In this document: positions 58,879 to 64,000 of the stretch, in pieces
Layout of the letters: each line of letters begins with the position of its first letter
Position numbering within the stretch: position 1 is the stretch's first letter
Assembly (NCBI RefSeq): GCF_045038405.1
Contig: NZ_CP173660.1
Location: forward strand, 434,001-498,000
Length of the DNA stretch: 64,000 bases
Origin: Sellimonas caecigallum
GTDB lineage: Bacteria; Bacillota; Clostridia; Lachnospirales; Lachnospiraceae
Direction: 5' to 3'
Made by a program: the position numbers and the translations under genes
The notes under the pieces: generated by a model
Database searches by the model: none
Seen by the model: the letters and a program-made list of their open reading frames with translations, nothing else
What the model was told of the DNA's origin: nothing

Positions 58879-59754
58879 TTATTTTCCTAACCCTTCTGCC
58901 ACCTCGATCAAGTACTGTCCGTACGCAGTCTTCAAAAGTGGCTGTGCCAGTTTAATAAGCTGCTCTTTATCGATGAATCCTCGTTTGTAAGCGATCTCCT
59001 CGATACAGGAAATGTAAAGTCCCTGTCTTTTCTGGAATGCCGCCACGAAATCCGCCGCATCAAGGAGCGCATCATGATTCCCCGTGTCAAGCCATGCGAA
59101 TCCACGTCCCAGCGTCTCCACATGGAGATCTCCTCTCTCAAGATAGGCATTGTTGACACTTGTGATCTCCAGCTCGCCTCTCGCGGACGGTTTCACATTC
59201 TTTGCGATCTGTACCACATCATTGTCATAAAAGTAAAGTCCCGGTACTGCATAGTTAGACTTCGGATGTTCCGGTTTCTCTTCGATGGAAAGTGCTTTTC
59301 CGTTCTCATCGAACTCCACGACGCCATATTCTCTTGGATCACGCACATAATATCCAAAGATCGTCGCCCCTTTTTCCATCTTTGCCGCATTTAATAATAC
59401 TCTGGAAAAACTCTGTCCGTAAAAAATATTGTCCCCAAGAACGAGTGCTACATGATCGTTTCCAATGAATTCTTCCCCGATGATAAACGCTTCTGCAAGA
59501 CCGTTTGGCTTTTCCTGCACTGCGTAGGAGAACTTCATCCCCAGATCCTCTCCTGTTCCGAGAAGTTCCTGAAATCCAGGCAGATCCCTCGGCGTGGAGA
59601 TGATCAGAACTTCACGGATCCCTGCAAGCATCAGCGTGGACAATGGGTAATAGATCATCGGTTTGTCATAGACCGGCATCATCTGTTTAGATACTGCTTT
59701 CGTGAGCGGGTACAGCCTTGTGCCGGAACCGCCTGCCAAAATAATTCCTTTCAT
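58879..59754 (-). CDS. rfbA: Glucose-1-phosphate thymidylyltransferase
   Basis: 291 aa. MKGIILAGGSGTRLYPLTKAVSKQMMPVYDKPMIYYPL is the family signature, with LGDNIFYGQSFS and FAWLDTGNHDALLDAADF. First step: dTTP plus glucose-1-phosphate to dTDP-glucose. AGGAG before the ATG; 15 bp to rfbC. Confidence 0.96.
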   Translation of the reverse strand: MKGIILAGGSGTRLYPLTKAVSKQMMPVYDKPMIYYPLSTLMLAGIREVLIISTPRDLPGFQELLGTGEDLGMKFSYAVQEKPNGLAEAFIIGEEFIGNDHVALVLGDNIFYGQSFSRVLLNAAKMEKGATIFGYYVRDPREYGVVEFDENGKALSIEEKPEHPKSNYAVPGLYFYDNDVVQIAKNVKPSARGELEITSVNNAYLERGDLHVETLGRGFAWLDTGNHDALLDAADFVAAFQKRQGLYISCIEEIAYKRGFIDKEQLIKLAQPLLKTAYGQYLIEVAEGLGK

Positions 59755-59772
59755 TCTTATTCTCCTGTTTCT

Positions 59773-60855
59773 CTATCTGTTCTGATACATATCCTCGTAA
59801 TATTTCTGGTAATCGCCGCTCGTCACGTTCTTCATCCAGTCTTCGTGTTCAAAGAACCACTGGATCGTAAGACGGATACCGTCCTCAAACTTTGTCTCCG
59901 GATACCATCCGATTTCCGCTTTGATCTTGTCCGGTGCGATGGCATATCTTCTGTCATGCCCTTTCCTGTCTTCCACATAAGTGATCAGATCTTCGCTTAC
60001 AAGCTCTTTTCTCGGATCCCCGTCCGGCAGCATCTCCTTTAATGTGTCAAGGATAATATGGATGATCTCAATATTCTGCTTCTCGTTGTGTCCGCCGATA
60101 TTGTACGTCTCAAACAGTCTTCCCTTTTCCTGCACCATATCGATCCCTTTTGCATGATCCTCCACATACAGCCAGTCGCGGACATTTTTTCCATCCCCGT
60201 ATACCGGCAGCTTCTTTCCCTGAAGCGCATTGTTGATGATGAGCGGTATCAGTTTTTCCGGAAACTGGTACGGACCGTAGTTGTTGCTGCAGTTTGTGAT
60301 ATTTGCCGGAAATCTGTACGTATCCATGTAGGATTTGACAAGCATATCCGAAGACGCCTTGCTTGCTGAATATGGGCTGTGCGGATCATACGGAGTTGTC
60401 TCATAAAAATATCCGCCGTCCTCGTCTAGAGAACCGTACACTTCGTCTGTAGATACGTGGAGGAACTTCTTATCCTCTTTGTATACATTGTCTCCGATCT
60501 CCCAGGCTGCCTTTGCCGCATTGAGCATGACCAGTGTACCGAGCACATTTGTCTTTACAAAGACATCCGGATTCTTGATACTTCTGTCCACATGGCTCTC
60601 CGCCGCAAAATGTACTACACGGTCAATATCATTCTCTTCAAAGATCCGGTTGATAGCATCTGCATCGCAGATATCCGCCTTCACAAAAGTATAGTTTTCT
60701 CTGTCTTCCACATCTTTCAAATTTTCCAGATTGCCTGCGTAAGTCAGCTTGTCCACATTGATGATGCGGATGCTGTCGCCGTATTTTTTGAACATATAAT
60801 GAATATAGTTGGAACCAATGAATCCGGCTCCGCCTGTTACCAAGTATGTTTTCAT
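59773..60855 (-). CDS. rfbB: dTDP-glucose 4,6-dehydratase
   Basis: 360 aa. MKTYLVTGGAGFIGSNYIHYM (NAD), HFAAESHVDRSI, STDEVYGSLDEDGGYF (Thr-Asp-Glu), YSASKASSDMLV (YxxxK) and NNYGPYQFPEKLIPL. First gene of rfbBACD, with GGAGG before the ATG and an extended -10 promoter upstream. Confidence 0.96.
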   Translation of the reverse strand: MKTYLVTGGAGFIGSNYIHYMFKKYGDSIRIINVDKLTYAGNLENLKDVEDRENYTFVKADICDADAINRIFEENDIDRVVHFAAESHVDRSIKNPDVFVKTNVLGTLVMLNAAKAAWEIGDNVYKEDKKFLHVSTDEVYGSLDEDGGYFYETTPYDPHSPYSASKASSDMLVKSYMDTYRFPANITNCSNNYGPYQFPEKLIPLIINNALQGKKLPVYGDGKNVRDWLYVEDHAKGIDMVQEKGRLFETYNIGGHNEKQNIEIIHIILDTLKEMLPDGDPRKELVSEDLITYVEDRKGHDRRYAIAPDKIKAEIGWYPETKFEDGIRLTIQWFFEHEDWMKNVTSGDYQKYYEDMYQNR

Positions 60856-60888
60856 ATCGTTCCTCCAATTTTTTCTCTATCGTTCTGT

Positions 60889-60900
60889 ATTATAGCACAC
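60889..60900 (-). promoter_or_regulatory. Extended -10 promoter of rfbBACD
   Basis: Minus strand TGTGCTATAAT (TATAAT at 60894-60889, TG one base before). No good -35 is visible (TTTTAT at best). The leader is about 25-30 nt. Confidence 0.65.
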
Positions 60901-60927
60901 CAGGAAGGAAAATAAAACCCTGCGTCT

Positions 60928-63267
60928 TTATTCGATTACCATTGCGTTTTTGTTCATCGTATTGTAGGAGCTCTCAAAACTCGAAAAACTATACTCCACT
61001 TTTCCTTCGATCGGATCATTTACTTTGACGACTTTCCTCGTCTTGTCATACCCTGTCAGCAGAACACAATGGGCTCTGCTTGCCCAGTAGTATGTCGCAC
61101 CGCCGCTGCTTCCGGCTTTGAACCATGTCGTCCCATCCATTCCGAGCGTCCCCCAGACTACTACCGGTATTCCACGGTCAATATAGGAAAACAGCTGCTC
61201 CAGAGAGCTTCCCGTCACATTTTTCGCTTTCCTGCTCGTGATATTCGCAGCTTTAAAATAATTTTCCGCCGTTGTACAGATTACAGATGCCCAGCATCCA
61301 TATCCTCCCGTCTGCGATCCTGGATCTCCCATATACGCCAGATACGGATTGGTAGAGTGAAGCGGCCCTCTTGGCATGTATTTATAGCATACATCTTGTT
61401 TTGATACCATATAGCCATTGTATCGAAGTGCCATGTAGAGGGAAATCGCCTCGCATCCGTTTGGGAATTCCGGATACTGATATGCAATCTCCACATTCAA
61501 ATTTTTCCTCGGAACATACTCTTTGTAATATCCGCTGTTGGCCGGTCCAGCCGAAGTTTTCGCCTGGAAGAAAATCTGGATCGCCTCCATGCGATAACCA
61601 TATCCTGTCGTCCCGGCACTCTGTCCGTTTTTCGCCCATCCAAGCCAGCCGAACTGCTGCACATGGACACGGTAATAAACGTCATAATACTTGGAAAGAA
61701 CTCCGTTAAGCTGGATCTGGATTGCTTCCATACGAAGTCCTTGCCCGCTTGTCCCGGCAAGCTGACCATCCTTTACCCAGTTTTGCCAGCCAATATTCTG
61801 GACATGACCTCGATATTGTATGCCGCCGTTCTCGCCGGCAACTGAGGCATTGTCGATCCGGATCCTTATTCCTTCCAGACGCAGTCCTTCTCCCACCGTG
61901 CCAAGCACTGTGTTGTTTCCCACTTCTTTGATATTTCCTTTTTTCTGGACATGACCGGAATATTTCAGATTGGACTGTGCGCATCCCTTCACATAATAGC
62001 TGGAATTATTCCCGGGTGCTTCCCCACTTTTCTCCACAAGAAAAACTTTGAGCGCTTCCATTCGGAATCCAAGCGCTTCACTCCCTGCACTCTGTCCATT
62101 CTTTGCATATCCCAGCCAGCCAAACTGTTGGATATGTGCTGTATAGTACACATCGTAGTATTTTGCAATCTCTCCAGTAAGCTCAATCTGAATTGCTTCT
62201 ATTCGGAGGGACTGTCCCGTTGTCCCGGATAATGTGCCGTCTTCCATCCAATCTTGCCATCCGATCCCCTGCACATGGGTCCGATAGCGGATACCTCCAT
62301 CGGGGTAGAATTGCCCCTCTGGAATCTCCAGTTTGAATGACAGCCCTTCTATCCGTTTGCTCTGCCCTTCTGTTCCGATGAGTTCTCCTTCGCCCACTGC
62401 CTGCTGGTTCCCATAAGTCTGGACATGGACCTGCGCGGACAACACATTTCCCGGATAAGCCTGAACATAATATCCTTGATTTTCCCCTGGCGGTTCATCA
62501 CTCTTTTCTGCAAGCACGATGCGGATAGCTTCCATCCGATACGAGAATCCCTCTGTCCCGGCTTGCTGCCCATTTTTTGCGTATCCAAGCCAACCGCCCT
62601 GCTGCACATGAACGGAATAATACAGATCGTATATCTGTGCAAGATCCCCTGTGAGTTCTGCCTGAAAGGCCTGCACAAAAGCATCGTTCTCATTTTTTCC
62701 GGCGTACTCCCCATTTGTTTTCCACTCTTGCCAGCCGCCTGTCTCGCTGTATACCCGATAACGGATCTCGCCGGAGAGGGCATTTGGATCACTTTCTGTC
62801 CCAAGTTTCAAAGAGATTCCTTGAATGCCCTGCCCTTGTCCGATACTTCCGGCCGCCTCTCCATCGGCTGCCTGCGATATCTCCTGGTTAGGGAGTTGGA
62901 CTTCATACTGAAGAAATACCTTCTGATTCGGAATTTCTTCTATCTCTTCTAGATCTTCTTCGGTCTCTTCTTTTGTTTCCTCTGTCTCAGTATTCGATTC
63001 TTCCCCTGTCTCAGTGTTCCATTCTCCCCCCGTCTCTTCCCCTGTATTTTCTTCTGTATCCACAGGATTTTCTTCTGTATCTACAGGATTTTCTTCCTTC
63101 GGTAAATTTCCCAAATCTCCGGACTGGTCGATTTCCTGTTCTGGCACTTGCGTTTCTTTCAGTTGATCCGTACCGACAAAAGTATCGTCTGCCGCATATA
63201 CGATCGGTATCTGTGTAAAGAAAAGCGCTGCTGTCAGAACAACTACCGCTGTTTTCTTTCCCCTCAT
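60928..63267 (-). CDS. Secreted ChW-repeat protein with C39-like cysteine peptidase domain
   Basis: 779 aa. Signal peptide to about residue 25; acidic low-complexity linker 55-112 with a repeated EENPVDT unit; then nine ChW repeats (about 118-570) arranged as three triplets, the first units degenerate. Residues 590-779 form a Peptidase_C39_2 domain with Cys605 (PNGCEAIS), His733 (RAHCVLLTGY) and Asp751 (VNDP), so probably active. It sits 17 bp after the NlpC/P60 gene, with a CGAGG ribosome site. Likely a surface-attached peptidase; target unknown. Confidence 0.85.
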   Translation of the reverse strand: MRGKKTAVVVLTAALFFTQIPIVYAADDTFVGTDQLKETQVPEQEIDQSGDLGNLPKEENPVDTEENPVDTEENTGEETGGEWNTETGEESNTETEETKEETEEDLEEIEEIPNQKVFLQYEVQLPNQEISQAADGEAAGSIGQGQGIQGISLKLGTESDPNALSGEIRYRVYSETGGWQEWKTNGEYAGKNENDAFVQAFQAELTGDLAQIYDLYYSVHVQQGGWLGYAKNGQQAGTEGFSYRMEAIRIVLAEKSDEPPGENQGYYVQAYPGNVLSAQVHVQTYGNQQAVGEGELIGTEGQSKRIEGLSFKLEIPEGQFYPDGGIRYRTHVQGIGWQDWMEDGTLSGTTGQSLRIEAIQIELTGEIAKYYDVYYTAHIQQFGWLGYAKNGQSAGSEALGFRMEALKVFLVEKSGEAPGNNSSYYVKGCAQSNLKYSGHVQKKGNIKEVGNNTVLGTVGEGLRLEGIRIRIDNASVAGENGGIQYRGHVQNIGWQNWVKDGQLAGTSGQGLRMEAIQIQLNGVLSKYYDVYYRVHVQQFGWLGWAKNGQSAGTTGYGYRMEAIQIFFQAKTSAGPANSGYYKEYVPRKNLNVEIAYQYPEFPNGCEAISLYMALRYNGYMVSKQDVCYKYMPRGPLHSTNPYLAYMGDPGSQTGGYGCWASVICTTAENYFKAANITSRKAKNVTGSSLEQLFSYIDRGIPVVVWGTLGMDGTTWFKAGSSGGATYYWASRAHCVLLTGYDKTRKVVKVNDPIEGKVEYSFSSFESSYNTMNKNAMVIE

Positions 63268-63283
63268 CTCTCACATTCCTCGC

Positions 63284-64000
63284 TTACACAAATGGCCTTG
63301 CAACGCCGGCAATCAAGGATCGATGCGAATTCTTTACCGGCCACACTACCACTTTATCCGGCCAAGATTCTATTACCTGATCATTTCCAAGATAGATCGC
63401 CACATGGATGATCGTTCCTGATGAATTCTTGTAAAAGATGAGATCTCCTCGCTGTCTTTCGCTGTAAGCGACATGTTTCATCGGCAAAGCCCAGAGATTC
63501 CTGCACTCGTATTCATAACCTGGCTGCGAATGACGGATGGGGCTTACCGGAGCAGGATCGATTCCAGATGCATAGAGCGCCTGCATGACTAGTCCGCTGC
63601 AGTCCAGTCCGTGATTAGGATCCCCAGATGCCCCGATAATGTAAGGGTTCCCAAGATATTCATACGCTGTGCTGATCATCGCTTCGATACAGTCCTGCCT
63701 TGTACTTGCAGGATTTGTTTTCAGCGGGCTTGCGTATGCTCCCAGATTCTTCCATGCCGACTCACTGTATCCCATTGCCTTCCATGTGGCAAGGTCTACC
63801 ACCCCGTTTGCCGTGAGACCATGGCTTTTTTGGAACTGTTTTACCGCATTTATAGTCGTACTGTCCATGATAGCCCGTCTTCCGGAAAGCCCCAGCTTCT
63901 GCTGCACATACCACACTTTCAATCCCATATATCCACTGCTCAGATTGTAATCGCCTCCGGTCAGTGTTTTCTGAACATGCCGGATCTGAAGGTACTGAGA
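63284..64000 (-). CDS. NlpC/P60 peptidoglycan hydrolase with PG-binding domain (5' end outside window)
   Basis: The frame is open to base 64000, so the N-terminus is missing; 238 codons remain. QIRHVQKTLTGGDYNLSSGY, then LKVWYVQQKLGLSG and AVKQFQKSHGLTANGVVDLATWKAMG is a PG_binding_1 domain. The NlpC/P60 domain follows: AYEYLGNPYIIGASGDPNHGLDCSGLVMQAL (catalytic Cys) and GTIIHVAIYLGND (catalytic His). It cleaves wall peptide stems outside the cell. Confidence 0.88.
   Translation of the reverse strand, partial: SQYLQIRHVQKTLTGGDYNLSSGYMGLKVWYVQQKLGLSGRRAIMDSTTINAVKQFQKSHGLTANGVVDLATWKAMGYSESAWKNLGAYASPLKTNPASTRQDCIEAMISTAYEYLGNPYIIGASGDPNHGLDCSGLVMQALYASGIDPAPVSPIRHSQPGYEYECRNLWALPMKHVAYSERQRGDLIFYKNSSGTIIHVAIYLGNDQVIESWPDKVVVWPVKNSHRSLIAGVARPFV

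Overview
The window reads as a chromosomal piece of an endospore-forming, Gram-positive gut-type clostridium, most likely a Lachnospiraceae (Clostridium cluster XIVa). It has spoIIGA-sigE-sigG, cotJABC, a dcw cluster without ftsA, clostridial ChW repeat proteins, and AGGAGG-type ribosome sites with some GTG/TTG starts. Nearly every gene is on the minus strand, so the biological reading order runs from position 64000 down to 1. The species assignment is inference.

Read from the right edge: (a) 63284-64000 is an NlpC/P60 wall hydrolase cut by the window edge, and 60928-63267 is a ChW-repeat protein with a C39-like cysteine peptidase domain. (b) 57442-60855 is the dTDP-L-rhamnose operon rfbBACD. 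(c) 43705-57272 is a Wzx/Wzy-type surface polysaccharide operon with its own promoter: initiating sugar transferase, UDP-galactopyranose mutase, four GT2 glycosyltransferases, a CDP-glycerol-phosphotransferase-like enzyme, a Wzz-like chain-length protein, an EpsG-like polymerase, a flippase, a TarI/IspD-like cytidylyltransferase and an SDR enzyme. (d) 40786-43671 is a ChW-repeat glucosaminidase, so the polymer locus lies between two ChW proteins. (e) 35553-40566 holds a cohesin-like membrane protein with a very acidic tail, glmS and an HtrA protease. (f) 34006-35520 is a dead IS150-type IS3 element. (g) 31124-33887 is a copper operon, copA-csoR-copZ, with a visible promoter and operator, facing the cotJABC spore-coat operon (29952-31068, plus strand) across a shared terminator. 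(h) 28619-29803 is a second FtsW/RodA protein, followed by a DegV protein and a small membrane protein.

(i) 15774-27122 is the dcw cluster: mraZ-rsmH-ftsL-two class B PBPs-mraY-murD-ftsW-divIB-ftsZ. Its promoter is overlaid by six 10-bp MraZ repeats. (j) 6901-15616 is a five-gene block placed between ftsZ and spoIIGA: an EAL phosphodiesterase, a GGDEF diguanylate cyclase, a GT2-GtrA protein, a BcsA-like processive glycosyltransferase with a PilZ domain, and a polytopic GT-C-like protein. The motifs support a self-contained c-di-GMP-controlled exopolysaccharide system, and this is the strongest candidate for an undescribed system here. (k) 2601-6727 is spoIIGA-sigE, a beta-CASP metallo-hydrolase and sigG, with Spo0A-box-like sequence upstream of spoIIGA. 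(l) 1-2482 holds a HAD phosphatase, two small hypothetical genes, pth and the start of mfd.

In function the window joins cell division and wall synthesis, sporulation control, and two separate surface polymer systems, one a rhamnose/galactofuranose/polyol-phosphate type and one c-di-GMP-gated. No tRNA, rRNA, CRISPR array or phage genes were recognised.
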